From contig NCGX01000004.1 in the NCBI GenBank assembly GCA_002256995.1, forward strand, positions 62,001 to 126,000: a stretch of DNA of 64,000 bases, written 5' to 3'. The DNA comes from Hydrogenophilales bacterium 16-64-40 (GTDB taxonomy: Bacteria > Pseudomonadota > Gammaproteobacteria > Burkholderiales > Thiobacillaceae). Positions 10,272-21,435 of this stretch are shown here, in pieces. Numbering within the stretch: position 1 is the stretch's first letter; each line of letters starts with the position of its first letter. Both the position numbers and the translations under genes were made by a program. Below the pieces are notes generated by a model, which ran no database searches, was not told the origin of the DNA, and was given only the letters and a program-made list of their open reading frames with translations.

Positions 10272-12824
10272 CGCATACAACATATCCAGCGCCGCCTTCG
10301 GGGTGAGGGTGTCGGGGTCGAGTTCGCGCAGCTGGTCGAGCGCAGGGTGTGGCGGCGGCTCGTCGTTGGGGAGGTGGGCGGCGAATAGGTCGCCCTGCGG
10401 GCCGGGTTGCAATTGCGCGTCCTCGAGTTCGCGCAGGTGGCGTCGTGCCGCATGGATGACAGGAGTGGGCACGCCGGCCAGGCGCGCAACCTGGATGCCG
10501 TAGCTCTGCGAGGCCGGGCCTTCCTCCACCGCGTGCAGGAACACCAGGTCGGCGCCGTGCTCCTTGGCGTCGAGGTGGACGTTGACCAGCTGGCGGAATT
10601 CCTGCGCTAGCTGGGTCAGCTCGAAATAATGGGTGGCGAACAGGGTGAACGCGCGGGTCGCGGTGACCAGGTGGCGCGCCACTGCCCACGCCAGCGCGAG
10701 GCCGTCGAAGGTTGAGGTGCCGCGGCCGATTTCGTCGAGCAATACCAGGCTGTTGGCGCTGGCGTTGTGCAGGATGTGCGCGGTTTCGGTCATCTCGACC
10801 ATGAAAGTCGAACGGCCGCCGGCGAGGTCGTCTGACGCGCCGATACGGGTAAAAATCTGGTCGATGTCGCCGATTTTCGCCGAACCGGCGGGCACCCACA
10901 GGCCGCAGCAGGCGAGCAGAGTGATCAACGCCACCTGCCGCATGTAGGTCGATTTGCCGCCCATGTTGGGGCCGGTGATCAACAGCATCTGGCGGCTGCG
11001 GTTCAGCGTCACGTCGTTGGGGATGAAGTGCGCGACCTGTGCTTCGACCACCGGATGACGCCCGCCGCGGATGATGATGCCGGGTTCCTCGCTGTACTCG
11101 GGCGGGTTGAGCCTGAGCGTGCTCGCGCGCTCGGCCTGGCTCGCCAGCACGTCTATCTCGGCGAGCGCCGCAGCGATCTTCAGCAGGTCCGGCACATGCG
11201 CCGTCAGCGACGCCAGCAGCGTCTCGAACAGCGCCTTCTCGCGCGCCAGCGCGCGGTCCTGCGCCGACAGCGCGCGGTCCTCGAAGGCTTTCAGCTCCGG
11301 CGTGATGTAGCGCTCGGCGTTCTTCAGCGTCTGGCGGCGGCGGTAATCGTCGGGGACGTTTTCCGACTGCGCGCGGCTGACCTCGATGTAAAAGCCGTGC
11401 ACCTTGTTGTATTCGACCTTGAGGGTGCCGATGCCCGAGCGCGCGCGTTCGCGCGTTTCCAGCGCCAGCAAAAACGCCCCGGCGTCGCGCGTCAGCGCGC
11501 GCAGCTCGTCGAGATCGGCGTCGTAGCCGTCGGCAATCACCCCGCCTTCGCGCAGCACGCTGGCGGGTTCCGGCTGAATCGCACTTGCCAGCAGGTCATG
11601 CAGGTCGGGACGTGCCGCGAGCGCGGCTTGCAGCGCCGACAGGCGTGCGCGGTCGTCAGGCAGCGCGGCAGCGAGGTCGGGCAGCAGGGCGAGGGTGTCG
11701 CGCAGGCCGGAGAGGTCGCGCGGTCGCGCGTTCTTCAGCGCGATGCGGCCGCTGATCCGCTCGACGTCGGCGCAGCTTTTCAGCAGCCGGTTGATTGCCA
11801 CCGCCGCGTCGGATGCCTCGGCCAGCACGCCGATGGCATCGCGCCGCCGGGTCAGCACCATTCGGTCGCGCAGCGGGTGGTGCAGCCAGTGGCGCAACAG
11901 GCGCGTGCCCATGCCGGTGGCGGTGGTGTCGAGCACCGACAAGAGCGTCGGCGCCGCTTCGCCACGCAGGGTTTCGGTGAGTTCCAGGTTGCGCCGGGTG
12001 GCGGCATCGAGCTGCACGAAATCGCTGTCGCGCTCGGCGTGGATGGCCTGGATATGCGGCAGTGCAGTGCGCTGGGTGGTCTGGATGTAGTCGAGCACGG
12101 CGCCCGCGGCGGCAATGGCCAGCGGCAGGTCGGCCACGCCGAAACCGGCGAGGTCGCGGCTGCCGAATTGCTGCGCCAGCCGGGTCTGTGCGCCGACCGT
12201 ATCAAACTGCCACGGTGCCAGTCGGCGTACCGCGCAAGGGGCGCCCTTGAAGGCAAAGTCATCGGGTGCCAGGACTTCCGCCGGCCGCACTCGCGCCAGC
12301 AGGGCGGGCAGGGCAGCCGTATTGACTTCGGTGACCTGAAAGCGCCCTGCGGCGAGGTTGAGCCAGGCCACGCCGACCGTTTCATTTCCCGGCGCTGTAT
12401 TCCCCATGCCGGGGGCGATGGCCAGAATCAGCGTGTCGCGCGTCTCGTCCAGCAAGCCGGAATCGGTCAGCGTACCGGGCGTGACAATGCGCGCAATCTG
12501 CCGGTCGACCGGGCCTTTGGACGTTGCAGGATCGCCCACCTGCTCGGCGATCACCACCGATTCGCCCAGCTTCAACAGCCGCGCCAGATACTGCTCGGCG
12601 CTGTGGTAGGGCACTCCGGCCATCTTGATCGGGCTGCCTGCCGAGGCGCCGCGCGTGGTGAGCGTGATGTTGAGGAGCCGCGCGGCCTTTTCGGCGTCGT
12701 CGAAGAACAGCTCGTAGAAGTCGCCCATGCGGTAGAACAGCAGCATGTCGGGATGCTGCGCCTTGATGCCCAGGTACTGCTGCATCATCGGCGTGTGGGC
12801 AGTGGGCTCCTTGGCGATGGACAT
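10254..12824 (-). CDS. mutS: DNA mismatch repair ATPase MutS
   Basis: Recognises base mismatches and small loops and starts methyl-directed mismatch repair with MutL. The protein has 856 residues, close to the E. coli length of 853. The N-terminal mismatch-binding domain has the expected phenylalanine-glutamate motif ([11 protein letters not shown], near residue 30). The ATPase has Walker [14 protein letters not shown] near residue 615 and Walker [15 protein letters not shown] near residue 692. Its stop lies inside the third unit of the tandem repeat. suhB lies 19 bases upstream on the same strand. Confidence 0.98.
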   Translation of the reverse strand: MSIAKEPTAHTPMMQQYLGIKAQHPDMLLFYRMGDFYELFFDDAEKAARLLNITLTTRGASAGSPIKMAGVPYHSAEQYLARLLKLGESVVIAEQVGDPATSKGPVDRQIARIVTPGTLTDSGLLDETRDTLILAIAPGMGNTAPGNETVGVAWLNLAAGRFQVTEVNTAALPALLARVRPAEVLAPDDFAFKGAPCAVRRLAPWQFDTVGAQTRLAQQFGSRDLAGFGVADLPLAIAAAGAVLDYIQTTQRTALPHIQAIHAERDSDFVQLDAATRRNLELTETLRGEAAPTLLSVLDTTATGMGTRLLRHWLHHPLRDRMVLTRRRDAIGVLAEASDAAVAINRLLKSCADVERISGRIALKNARPRDLSGLRDTLALLPDLAAALPDDRARLSALQAALAARPDLHDLLASAIQPEPASVLREGGVIADGYDADLDELRALTRDAGAFLLALETRERARSGIGTLKVEYNKVHGFYIEVSRAQSENVPDDYRRRQTLKNAERYITPELKAFEDRALSAQDRALAREKALFETLLASLTAHVPDLLKIAAALAEIDVLASQAERASTLRLNPPEYSEEPGIIIRGGRHPVVEAQVAHFIPNDVTLNRSRQMLLITGPNMGGKSTYMRQVALITLLACCGLWVPAGSAKIGDIDQIFTRIGASDDLAGGRSTFMVEMTETAHILHNASANSLVLLDEIGRGTSTFDGLALAWAVARHLVTATRAFTLFATHYFELTQLAQEFRQLVNVHLDAKEHGADLVFLHAVEEGPASQSYGIQVARLAGVPTPVIHAARRHLRELEDAQLQPGPQGDLFAAHLPNDEPPPHPALDQLRELDPDTLTPKAALDMLYALKAHL

Positions 12825-12843
12825 GAAAGGGCTGTCGTCCGGA

Positions 12844-13650
12844 TCAGACCTTCAGTTCGGGCGGCAGGTGCGGGGCGATGACCTGCAGCATCTGCGCGAA
12901 TATTTTCGGGGTGGCGGCGACGATGTTGCCGGACTCCAGAAAGCCTTCGTCGCCCATGAAGTTGCCGACCAGCGCGCCGGACTCCTGCGCGATCAAGCTG
13001 CCGGCGGCGAGATCCCAGGGTTGCAGGTGCATTTCCCAAAAGCCGTCGTAGCGGCCGCACGCCACGTAGCACAGGTCGAGCGCGGCCGAACCGGGGCGGC
13101 GCAGGCCCGAGGTGGCGAGCATCATGTCGCGGAACATGTTGAGGTAGGGTTCGGCAAAGCGGAAGTCGCGGAAGGGGAAGCCGGTGCCGATCAGGCATTC
13201 GCTTAACTTGGCGCGCTTGCTGGCGCGGATGCGGCGGTCGTTGAGCATGGCGCCGCGGCCGCGGCTGGCGGTGAAGAGTTCGTTGCGTGCGGGGTCGTAC
13301 ACCACGGCCTGGGTGATCTGGCCTTTGTGCTTCAACGCGATCGAGATCGAATACTGCTGCAGGCCGTGCAGGAAGTTGGTGGTGCCGTCGAGCGGATCGA
13401 TGATCCACTGGTAGTCCTCGCCGTTCTTGGCGTCGGCCGCGCCAGACTCCTCTGCTAAAATCCCATGGTTTGGATAGGCATCGAGCAGGGTTTCGATGAT
13501 GGCGCGCTCGGCCATCTGGTCGACCTCGGTCACGTAATCCCGGTCCTGCTTGCTGCGCACGGTGAGTTGGTCGAGGTCGAGCGAGGCGCGATTGATGATC
13601 GCCCCGGCTTTGCGGGCGGCTTTCACCGCCGTATTGAGCATGGGATGCAT
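12844..13650 (-). CDS. suhB: Inositol-1-monophosphatase SuhB
   Basis: Metal-dependent phosphatase of the inositol monophosphatase family; in E. coli SuhB also takes part in rRNA transcription antitermination and maturation. The 268-residue product from ATG 13650 ([16 protein letters not shown]) aligns with the E. coli start and length; a start seven codons upstream is less likely. Metal-binding motifs are visible: EESG near residue 69, [13 protein letters not shown] near residue 85 and [14 protein letters not shown] near residue 213. It is divergent from trmJ and followed on the same strand by mutS. Confidence 0.96.
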   Translation of the reverse strand: MHPMLNTAVKAARKAGAIINRASLDLDQLTVRSKQDRDYVTEVDQMAERAIIETLLDAYPNHGILAEESGAADAKNGEDYQWIIDPLDGTTNFLHGLQQYSISIALKHKGQITQAVVYDPARNELFTASRGRGAMLNDRRIRASKRAKLSECLIGTGFPFRDFRFAEPYLNMFRDMMLATSGLRRPGSAALDLCYVACGRYDGFWEMHLQPWDLAAGSLIAQESGALVGNFMGDEGFLESGNIVAATPKIFAQMLQVIAPHLPPELKV

Positions 13651-13709
13651 GATGTCTGGCAATAGATTCAAAGAACGAGCCCACTATTTTACTTGATGAC
13701 GTTAACTTG

Positions 13710-14477
13710 ATGACGCCGGCCGATCCTAAACTTCTCGCCAATATTCGCATTGTGCTAACGCGCACCAGCCACCCCGGCAATATCGGCGCGGCGGCACGCG
13801 CGATGAAGACAATGGGGCTGGGCCAGCTCTATCTGGTTGCCCCTGCCGTTTTTCCAAACAGTCAGGCCGACGCAATGGCCGCGAGCGCCGGTGACGTGCT
13901 GGCGCAAGCACGCGTGTGTGCCACGCTGGCCGAGGCGCTGACCGACACCACCCTGGCGCTGGGGGTGTCGGCGCGCCGCCGCGACATCGTGGCGGAGGTG
14001 CTGACCCCGCCCGCAGCAGCTACCCGCCTGCTGACCGAAGCGCAGGCGGCCCCGGTGGCGCTGGTGTTCGGCAACGAAACCAGCGGCATGTCGAACGAGG
14101 AACTGGGCCTGTGTCAGGGCCTGGTGACGATCGCCGCCAACCCGGACTACAGCTCGCTCAATCTGGCGGCGGCGGTGCAGGTGCTGAGCTATGAAGTCCG
14201 CCAGGCCTGGCTGGGCGATGCGGGCGCAGTGCAGCCTGAAATGGACGCGGCGACGGGGGACGAACTGGAGCGGTTCTATGGGCACCTGGAAAACGCGCTG
14301 GCCGAGCTCGAATTCCTCAATCCCGGCTCGCCCAGCAAATTGATGCTGAAACTGCGACGGCTGTTTGCGCGCACCCGGCTGGCGAAGGAGGAAGTGAATA
14401 TTCTGCGCGGGATCCTGACCGCGGCGCAGGGCGCGAAGCGTGCCGCACTATCGGCACGGAACCGCGATGCGAAATAG
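13710..14477 (+). CDS. trmJ: tRNA (cytidine/uridine-32-2'-O)-methyltransferase TrmJ
   Basis: SPOUT-class methyltransferase that uses S-adenosylmethionine to methylate the 2'-O of tRNA position 32. The knotted fold shows RTSHPGNIGAAARAMKTMGL near residue 18, LVFGNETSGMSNEELGLC near residue 115 and the SLNLAAAVQVLSYEVR motif near residue 148. I use the ATG at 13710; a TTG directly before it would add one residue. Its TAG stop lies inside an IscR-type operator that precedes cysE. Gene order suhB-trmJ-cysE-iscR is common in betaproteobacteria. Confidence 0.93.
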   Translation: MTPADPKLLANIRIVLTRTSHPGNIGAAARAMKTMGLGQLYLVAPAVFPNSQADAMAASAGDVLAQARVCATLAEALTDTTLALGVSARRRDIVAEVLTPPAAATRLLTEAQAAPVALVFGNETSGMSNEELGLCQGLVTIAANPDYSSLNLAAAVQVLSYEVRQAWLGDAGAVQPEMDAATGDELERFYGHLENALAELEFLNPGSPSKLMLKLRRLFARTRLAKEEVNILRGILTAAQGAKRAALSARNRDAK

Positions 14478-14498
14478 TTGACTAAATTACTAGGAAAT
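14474..14498 (+). promoter_or_regulatory. IscR type-1-like operator before cysE
   Basis: The 25 bases starting ATAGTTGACTAAAT fit the known type-1 IscR consensus at about 21 of 25 positions, best in the left half. It overlaps the trmJ stop codon and ends 14 bases before the cysE ATG. TTGACT within it could serve as a -35 box, but no convincing -10 box follows, so whether it is promoter-linked is unclear. Confidence 0.65.
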
Positions 14499-14512
14499 AG
14501 CATCCTCGACGC

Positions 14513-15271
14513 ATGAACCTGCTCAGCCTATTGAAGGAAGATATCGCAGTCGTGTTCGACCGCGATCCGGCGGCGCGCACGACGTTCGAGGTCGTCACCA
14601 CCTATCCCGGCTTTCACGCCATGCTCATCCACCGGCTGGCGAACAAGCTGTGGCGCATGCAATGGAAGTGGCTGGCGCGCTTTACCTCGCACATCGCGCG
14701 CTGGCTCACCGGCATCGAAATCCATCCCGGCGCCACCATCGGCCGCCGGGTGTTCATCGACCACGGCATGGGGGTGGTGGTGGGGGAAACCGCCGAGATC
14801 GGCGACGACTGCACGCTGTATCACGGTGTGACGCTCGGCGGCACCTCGTGGAACAAGGGCAAGCGCCATCCCACCCTGATGCCCGGTGTGGTGGTGGGGG
14901 CGGGCGCCAAGATTCTCGGCCCGATCACCATTGGCGCCAATGCCCGCGTCGGCTCCAACGCCGTGGTGGTGAAGGATGTGCCGGACAATGCGACGGCGGT
15001 GGGCATTCCCGCCCGCATTCTCGACAGCGCAGCCGAAAAACAGCGCAACCAGCAGGCGGAAAAGCTCGGATTCTCGGCCTATGCCATATCGGCCGACATG
15101 AACGACCCGGTGGTCCAGGCGATCCACGGCCTGGTCGATCACTCGGCCCATGTCGACCACCGGCTGGAACTGATTCTGGCGCAGTTGCAGAAATTGGGCG
15201 TGGAAATCCCGGCAGGGCAGGATCAGCCCGATGATTTCGACCCGAACTATTTGAACAAAATAGTTGACTAA
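14513..15271 (+). CDS. cysE: Serine O-acetyltransferase
   Basis: Makes O-acetylserine from serine and acetyl-CoA, the committed step of cysteine synthesis. The 252-residue product has the helical N-terminal domain and a left-handed beta-helix from about residue 70 ([38 protein letters not shown]), with the His-Asp pair of the active site in FIDHGMG. Its last codons (KIVD plus stop) are coded by the first part of a second IscR-type operator. Placement between two such operators suggests co-regulation of cysteine supply with Fe-S assembly, because IscS consumes cysteine. Confidence 0.96.
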   Translation: MNLLSLLKEDIAVVFDRDPAARTTFEVVTTYPGFHAMLIHRLANKLWRMQWKWLARFTSHIARWLTGIEIHPGATIGRRVFIDHGMGVVVGETAEIGDDCTLYHGVTLGGTSWNKGKRHPTLMPGVVVGAGAKILGPITIGANARVGSNAVVVKDVPDNATAVGIPARILDSAAEKQRNQQAEKLGFSAYAISADMNDPVVQAIHGLVDHSAHVDHRLELILAQLQKLGVEIPAGQDQPDDFDPNYLNKIVD

Positions 15272-15284
15272 ATTGCTCAGGTAA
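15260..15284 (+). promoter_or_regulatory. Upstream IscR type-1-like operator of iscR, overlapping the cysE 3' end
   Basis: Twenty-five bases starting ATAGTTGACTAAAT match the type-1 IscR consensus at about 22 positions. The site codes the final residues and stop of cysE. It also contains a TTGACT that has an AATAGT at the right spacing, so it may overlap a second, weaker promoter. Confidence 0.75.
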
Positions 15285-15287
15285 GGA

Positions 15288-15312
15288 ATAGTTGACTGAA
15301 ATGCTCGGGAAT
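15288..15312 (+). promoter_or_regulatory. Core IscR type-1-like operator on the iscR promoter
   Basis: Twenty-five bases starting ATAGTTGACTGAAA match the type-1 IscR consensus at about 22 positions and cover the -35 box and most of the spacer of the iscR promoter. Such a position is the standard one for autorepression by [2Fe-2S]-IscR. The two iscR operators are 28 bases apart, about three helical turns. Confidence 0.8.
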
Positions 15313-15320
15313 TTTATAGT
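15292..15320 (+). promoter_or_regulatory. Sigma-70 promoter of the isc operon
   Basis: TTGACT and TATAGT are separated by exactly 17 bases, close to the sigma-70 consensus. The -10 box ends 27 bases before the iscR ATG. A ribosome binding site (CAGGAG) stands before the start codon. Confidence 0.8.
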
Positions 15321-15347
15321 TCGAGCGAAATTTCAGGAGAACAAGTC

Positions 15348-15812
15348 ATGAGATTGACCACTAAAGGCCGCTTCGCCGTCACCGCCATGCTGGATCTGGC
15401 GCTGCGCGGCGGCAAGAATCCGGTGACGCTGGCCGGCATCAGCGAGCGCCAGGACATATCCCTGTCGTATCTGGAGCAGCTGTTCAGCCGTCTGCGCCGG
15501 CATGAACTGGTCGAGAGCGTACGCGGCCCCGGCGGCGGCTATTATCTCGCCCGGCCACTCGACGACGTGAGTGTGGCCGACATCATCCGCGCCGTGGACG
15601 AGCCCATCGATTCGACCCAGTGCGGTGGCAAGGAAAACTGCCAGGACGAACACCGCTGCATGACGCACGACCTGTGGATGGGCCTGAATGCCCATATATA
15701 TGACTACCTCGACAACGTGACGTTGGCGACCCTGGTGGCCAAGCAGGACGAATGCAAAGAAAAAGTAATGCAGGATCGCCGTGGGTTGAAGGTAACGCCG
15801 CTGGCGGCCTGA
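15348..15812 (+). CDS. iscR: Fe-S cluster assembly transcriptional regulator IscR
   Basis: Rrf2-family winged-helix regulator that binds a [2Fe-2S] cluster and represses the isc operon when clusters are plentiful. The 154-residue protein has its DNA-binding helix region at about residues 28-60 ([21 protein letters not shown]) and cysteines at exactly 92, 98 and 104, the same numbers as the E. coli cluster ligands. The adjacent His103 may contribute the fourth ligand as known from IscR. It starts the isc operon and is likely autoregulated through the two operators just upstream. Confidence 0.97.
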   Translation: MRLTTKGRFAVTAMLDLALRGGKNPVTLAGISERQDISLSYLEQLFSRLRRHELVESVRGPGGGYYLARPLDDVSVADIIRAVDEPIDSTQCGGKENCQDEHRCMTHDLWMGLNAHIYDYLDNVTLATLVAKQDECKEKVMQDRRGLKVTPLAA

Positions 15813-15857
15813 CTCCGGATTGAGGCTGTCTCAGATTCAAGTTATTAAGGGCACACG

Positions 15858-17066
15858 ATGAAAACACTGTATTTCGATTATTCCGCCACCACCCCCGTCG
15901 ACCCACGTGTGGCGGCCAAGATGATCCCGTATCTGACCGAGCATTTCGGCAACCCCGCTTCGCGCTCCCATCCGTTCGGCTGGGAAGCAGAAAAGGCGGT
16001 GGAGGATGCACGTGCTCAAGTGGCTGCGCTGGTCGGCGCCGACCCGAAGGAAATCGTGTTCACCTCCGGCGCCACCGAATCGAACAACCTCGCCATCAAG
16101 GGTGCGGGGCACTTCTATTCGGCCACCAAAGGCAAGCACATCATCACCGTGCGCACCGAACACAAGGCGGTGCTCGACACCGTGCGCGAGATGGAGCGTC
16201 AGGGCTTCGAGGCGACTTACCTGAACGTTGCGGACAACGGCTTGCTCGACCTGGACGTGCTGCGCGCGGCCATCCGCCCCGACACCGTGCTGGTCTCGGT
16301 GATGGCAGTCAACAACGAAATCGGCGTGATCCAGGACATCGACGCGATCGGGAAGATCTGCCGCGAGAAGGGCGTGATTTTCCACGTCGACGCGGCGCAG
16401 GCCACCGGCAAGATGCCGATCGACCTGTCCAAACTGCCAGTCGATCTGATGTCGTTCTCGGCGCACAAGACCTATGGCCCCAAGGGCATCGGCGCGCTGT
16501 ATGTGCGACGCAAGCCGCGCGTGCGCCTGGTGGCGCAGATGCACGGCGGCGGTCATGAGCGCGGCATGCGTTCCGGCACCCTGGCGACGCACCAAATCGT
16601 CGGCATGGGCGAGGCCTTCCGCATCGCCATGGAAGAAATGGCGACCGAAAACGAGCGCATCCGCATGCTGCGCGACCGCCTCTACAACGGCCTCAAGGAC
16701 ATCGAGGAAGTGCATCTGAACGGCGACGTGGAACAGCGCGTGCCGCACAACCTCAACGTCAGCTTCAACTTCGTCGAAGGCGAATCGCTGATCATGGCGA
16801 TCAAGGATCTGGCCGTGTCGTCAGGCTCGGCCTGTACTTCGGCCAGCCTGGAGCCGTCCTACGTGCTGCGTGCGCTGGGCCGCAGCGACGAACTGGCGCA
16901 CAGCTCGATTCGCTTCTCCATCGGCCGCTTCACCACCGAAGAAGAAGTCGATTACGCAATTAAATTGCTGCATGAAAAGATCGGCAAGCTTCGCGAGCTT
17001 TCCCCGCTGTGGGAAATGTTCAAGGAAGGCGTCGATCTGGATTCCGTGCAGTGGGCTGCACACTAA
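15858..17066 (+). CDS. iscS: Cysteine desulfurase IscS
   Basis: Pyridoxal-phosphate enzyme that takes sulfur from cysteine and passes it as a persulfide to IscU, ThiI, TusA and others. The 402 residues match the family. Visible motifs: [10 protein letters not shown] at the N-terminus, [15 protein letters not shown] near residue 70, the cofactor lysine in [14 protein letters not shown] near residue 205 and the persulfide cysteine in [16 protein letters not shown] near residue 327. It begins 45 bases after iscR and is followed at 15 bases by iscU. Confidence 0.98.
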   Translation: MKTLYFDYSATTPVDPRVAAKMIPYLTEHFGNPASRSHPFGWEAEKAVEDARAQVAALVGADPKEIVFTSGATESNNLAIKGAGHFYSATKGKHIITVRTEHKAVLDTVREMERQGFEATYLNVADNGLLDLDVLRAAIRPDTVLVSVMAVNNEIGVIQDIDAIGKICREKGVIFHVDAAQATGKMPIDLSKLPVDLMSFSAHKTYGPKGIGALYVRRKPRVRLVAQMHGGGHERGMRSGTLATHQIVGMGEAFRIAMEEMATENERIRMLRDRLYNGLKDIEEVHLNGDVEQRVPHNLNVSFNFVEGESLIMAIKDLAVSSGSACTSASLEPSYVLRALGRSDELAHSSIRFSIGRFTTEEEVDYAIKLLHEKIGKLRELSPLWEMFKEGVDLDSVQWAAH

Positions 17067-17081
17067 TTTAAGGAGAGCATC

Positions 17082-17468
17082 ATGGCTTACAGCGAAAAAG
17101 TACTCGACCATTACGAAAACCCCCGCAACGTCGGTTCCTTTACCAAGGACGACGAAGGCGTCGGCACCGGCATGGTGGGCGCGCCCGCCTGCGGCGACGT
17201 GATGAAGCTGCAGATCAAGGTCGGCGCCGATGGCCTGATCGAGGACGCCAAGTTCAAGACCTACGGCTGCGGCTCGGCGATTGCATCCAGCTCGCTGGTG
17301 ACCGAATGGGTCAAGGGCAAGACCCTCGACCAGGCGATGGAAATCAAGAACACCGCGATTGCCGAAGAACTCGCGCTGCCGCCGGTGAAGATCCATTGCT
17401 CGATCCTGGCCGAAGACGCGATCAAGGCCGCGGTCGCCGATTACAAGCAGAAAAAGGGCATGGAGTAA
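17082..17468 (+). CDS. iscU: Fe-S cluster assembly scaffold IscU
   Basis: Scaffold on which IscS-derived sulfur and iron form a cluster before transfer to target proteins. The 128 residues contain the three conserved cysteines (GAPACGDVMK, YGCGSAIASS, IHCSILAED) and the LPPVK motif bound by the chaperone HscA near residue 100. It is preceded by a strong ribosome binding site (AAGGAG) and is only 3 bases from iscA. Confidence 0.98.
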   Translation: MAYSEKVLDHYENPRNVGSFTKDDEGVGTGMVGAPACGDVMKLQIKVGADGLIEDAKFKTYGCGSAIASSSLVTEWVKGKTLDQAMEIKNTAIAEELALPPVKIHCSILAEDAIKAAVADYKQKKGME

Positions 17469-17471
17469 GTC

Positions 17472-17795
17472 ATGGCTGTGACCTTGTCCGAGCGCGCAGC
17501 GCAACACGTTTCCAACTACCTCGCCAAACGCGGCAAGGGTGTCGGCATCCGTCTCGGCGTGCGCACCACCGGCTGCTCCGGCATGGCCTACAAGCTGGAG
17601 TTCGCCGACGAGGCGCCGCAGGACGACGAGGTGTTCACCAGTCATGGCGTCACCGTGTTCGTCGACCCGAAAAGCCTGCCTTACATCGACGGCACCGAAC
17701 TCGACTACGCCCGTGAAGGCTTGAACGAAGGCTTCAAGTTCAACAACCCGAACGTGAAGAACGAGTGCGGCTGCGGCGAGTCGTTCAACATTTAA
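17472..17795 (+). CDS. iscA: Fe-S cluster assembly protein IscA
   Basis: A-type carrier that hands clusters or iron to apoproteins. The 107-residue protein has the three conserved cysteines of the family, one in [13 protein letters not shown] near residue 36 and the pair in ECGCGESF near the C-terminus. It directly follows iscU. A long imperfect inverted repeat separates it from hscB, the only large gap in the operon. Confidence 0.97.
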   Translation: MAVTLSERAAQHVSNYLAKRGKGVGIRLGVRTTGCSGMAYKLEFADEAPQDDEVFTSHGVTVFVDPKSLPYIDGTELDYAREGLNEGFKFNNPNVKNECGCGESFNI

Positions 17796-17899
17796 GGGGT
17801 CAGGGGTTGGGATTCAGGGGTCAGAGCTCTTGCGGCCTTTAGCCGTGTTTTGCGCGCAGCACAAAGCCCCCTGAATCCTGACTCCTGAATCCTGGCCCC
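17796..17899. repeat. Long imperfect inverted repeat between iscA and hscB
   Basis: GGATTCAGGGG at 17810-17820 is complementary to CCCCTGAATCC at 17868-17878, with further G-rich and C-rich complementary stretches on both flanks. CCTGAATCCTG is also directly repeated at 17870 and 17884. An RNA copy could fold into a large structure that reduces read-through or translation of hscB; no thymine run marks a classical terminator. Confidence 0.7.
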
Positions 17900-17905
17900 C
17901 TAACA

Positions 17906-18432
17906 ATGGACTTCTCCCAAACCCACTTCGAACTGTTCGGTCTGCCGCAATCGTATGCGCTGGACCGCGACAGGCTCGACACGGCCTATCGCGAGCTGCA
18001 GAACACGGTGCACCCCGACCGTTTCGCCGCGCAACCGGAGGCCGAGCAGCGGGTGGCGATGCAGTGGGCGACCCAGGTCAACGAGGCCTATCAGACGCTC
18101 AAGCATGCGGTGAACCGCGGCGTGTATCTGTTGAAACTGCAGGGCATCGACGCGTTCGACGCTGCCAACACCAAAATGGCGCCGGCCTTCCTGATGCAGC
18201 AGATGGAATGGCGCGAGGCGATCGAGGATGCGCGCGCGGCGAAAAACGCGGCCGCGCTGGACGCCTTGTCCGATGACCTGCGTGCGGCCCATCGACGAAT
18301 CGAGGCGCAGCTGGCCGAACTGATCGACACCGCGCACGATTTTGCGGCGGCCTCAGAAGCCGTGCGTCAGCTGCGATTCATGGACAAACTCATTGCCGAA
18401 GTCGGCGACGTCTACGAAGAACTGGAAAGTTA

Positions 18433-18433
<1 letters not shown>
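17906..18433 (+). CDS. hscB: Fe-S co-chaperone HscB
   Basis: J-domain co-chaperone that brings IscU to HscA and stimulates its ATPase. The 175-residue product has an N-terminal J domain with the diagnostic His-Pro-Asp ([10 protein letters not shown] near residue 31) and a C-terminal helical IscU-binding bundle ([16 protein letters not shown] near residue 92). Its stop overlaps the hscA start (TAATG), coupling the two chaperones. Confidence 0.96.
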
Positions 18434-20295
<1,862 letters not shown>

Positions 20296-20299
20296 GCAC

Positions 20300-21073
20300 A
20301 TGCTGAACGACGAATTCATCGAATCCCTGCGGGTCAAACTTGAAGCGCACCCGATCTACGCGGCCGTGTCCACGCTGGACGACCTGCGCGTGTTCATGCA
20401 GCACCACGTCTATTCGGTGTGGGATTTCATGTCGCTGATCAAGTACCTGCAGCATGAAGTCGCGCCCGCGCGCTGGCCGTGGACGCCGGGCGGCGACGCC
20501 TCGGTGCAGCGCTTCATCAATGAGCTGGTGCTGGAAGAGGAAACCGACATCGCGCTGCCGGGGCAGGAAGGGTTTACCAGCCATTACATGCTCTACCTTG
20601 CGGCCATGCGCGAAATCGGCGCCGATGCCGACACCCCGGCGCGCTTCGTGCAGCAGGTGGCGGAGCAGGGCATCGAGGCCGCGCTCGTCTCGGGCCTTGC
20701 GCCCGCGCCCTCGGCAGCGTTTACCCGCACCACCTTCGGTTTCCTTGCCAGCGGCAAGCCGCACACCGTCGCCGCCGCGCTGGCACTGGGGCGCGAGCAC
20801 GTCATTCCGTCGATGTTCCGCGCCTTTCTGTCGCGCATGGCGGTGACCGATGCGCAGGCGCCCAGTTTCCACTACTACCTCAACCGCCACGTCCACCTGG
20901 ACGAGGATTTCCACGCCCCGCTGTCGCTGCGCCTGCTCGCTGCCCTGTGCGGCGGAGATGCCGACAAATGGCGCGAGGCCGAAGCCGCAGCCGAGGCCGC
21001 GGTCAACGCCCGCCTACAATTCTGGGATGGTGTGCTGAAAGCATTGCCCAGCCAACACGCCCAGGCCGCCTGA
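20300..21073 (+). CDS. DUF3050 heme-oxygenase-like protein in the isc operon
   Basis: A 257-residue soluble protein that I recognise as DUF3050, an all-helical family with a heme-oxygenase-like fold, some relatives of which are di-iron oxidases. Seen: HHVYSVWDFMSLIKYLQ near residue 35, NELVLEEETD near residue 73, GREHVIPSMF near residue 163 and NRHVHLDEDFH near residue 195. These segments are rich in His, Glu and Asp at helix spacing and could form a metal site; that is inference. I chose the ATG at 20300, 4 bases after hscA. Its place between hscA and fdx implies a role tied to Fe-S biogenesis, perhaps iron or oxygen handling. Confidence 0.8.
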   Translation: MLNDEFIESLRVKLEAHPIYAAVSTLDDLRVFMQHHVYSVWDFMSLIKYLQHEVAPARWPWTPGGDASVQRFINELVLEEETDIALPGQEGFTSHYMLYLAAMREIGADADTPARFVQQVAEQGIEAALVSGLAPAPSAAFTRTTFGFLASGKPHTVAAALALGREHVIPSMFRAFLSRMAVTDAQAPSFHYYLNRHVHLDEDFHAPLSLRLLAALCGGDADKWREAEAAAEAAVNARLQFWDGVLKALPSQHAQAA

Positions 21074-21094
21074 CTTACTGACCTAAACAAACCT

Positions 21095-21433
21095 ATGCCC
21101 CAACTCATCGTACTGCCCCACGTCGAACTCTGTCCCGAAGGCGCCGTCATCGAAGCCAAGCCGGGCGAGACCATTTGCGACACCCTGCTCGCCAACGGCG
21201 TCGAGATCGAGCACGCCTGCGAGAAATCCTGCGCCTGCACCACCTGCCACGTCATCGTGCGCGAAGGCTTCAATTCGATGGAAGCGTCCACCGAAGAAGA
21301 GGATGATCTGCTCGACAAGGCCTGGGGGCTGGAACCGCAGTCGCGGCTGTCGTGCCAGGCGCGCATCAACGGTGAAGACCTGGTGATCGAAATCCCCAAG
21401 TACACCATCAACATGGTCAAGGAAGGGCACTGA
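21095..21433 (+). CDS. fdx: Isc-type [2Fe-2S] ferredoxin
   Basis: Adrenodoxin-like ferredoxin that supplies electrons for cluster assembly on IscU. The 112 residues contain the ligand pattern C-x5-C-x2-C in HACEKSCACTTCHV near residue 42 with the fourth cysteine in LSCQARI near residue 88. The acidic helix EASTEEEDDLLDKA is typical of the family. iscX starts 2 bases after its stop. Confidence 0.97.
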   Translation: MPQLIVLPHVELCPEGAVIEAKPGETICDTLLANGVEIEHACEKSCACTTCHVIVREGFNSMEASTEEEDDLLDKAWGLEPQSRLSCQARINGEDLVIEIPKYTINMVKEGH

Positions 21434-21435
21434 AA

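Noticed and set aside
11028..12881. Long plus-strand open frame over mutS
   Set aside because: Antisense shadow of mutS; composition is Arg/Gln/Gly-rich and no domain is seen.
13692..13716. Direct repeat of CTTGATGACG ahead of trmJ
   Set aside because: Two short copies only; it explains the TTG-ATG double start but gives no sign of regulation.
17796..17905. A rho-independent terminator ending the operon after iscA
   Set aside because: The inverted repeat is long and imperfect and lacks a thymine run; hscB-hscA-fdx continue on the same strand, so full termination is unlikely.
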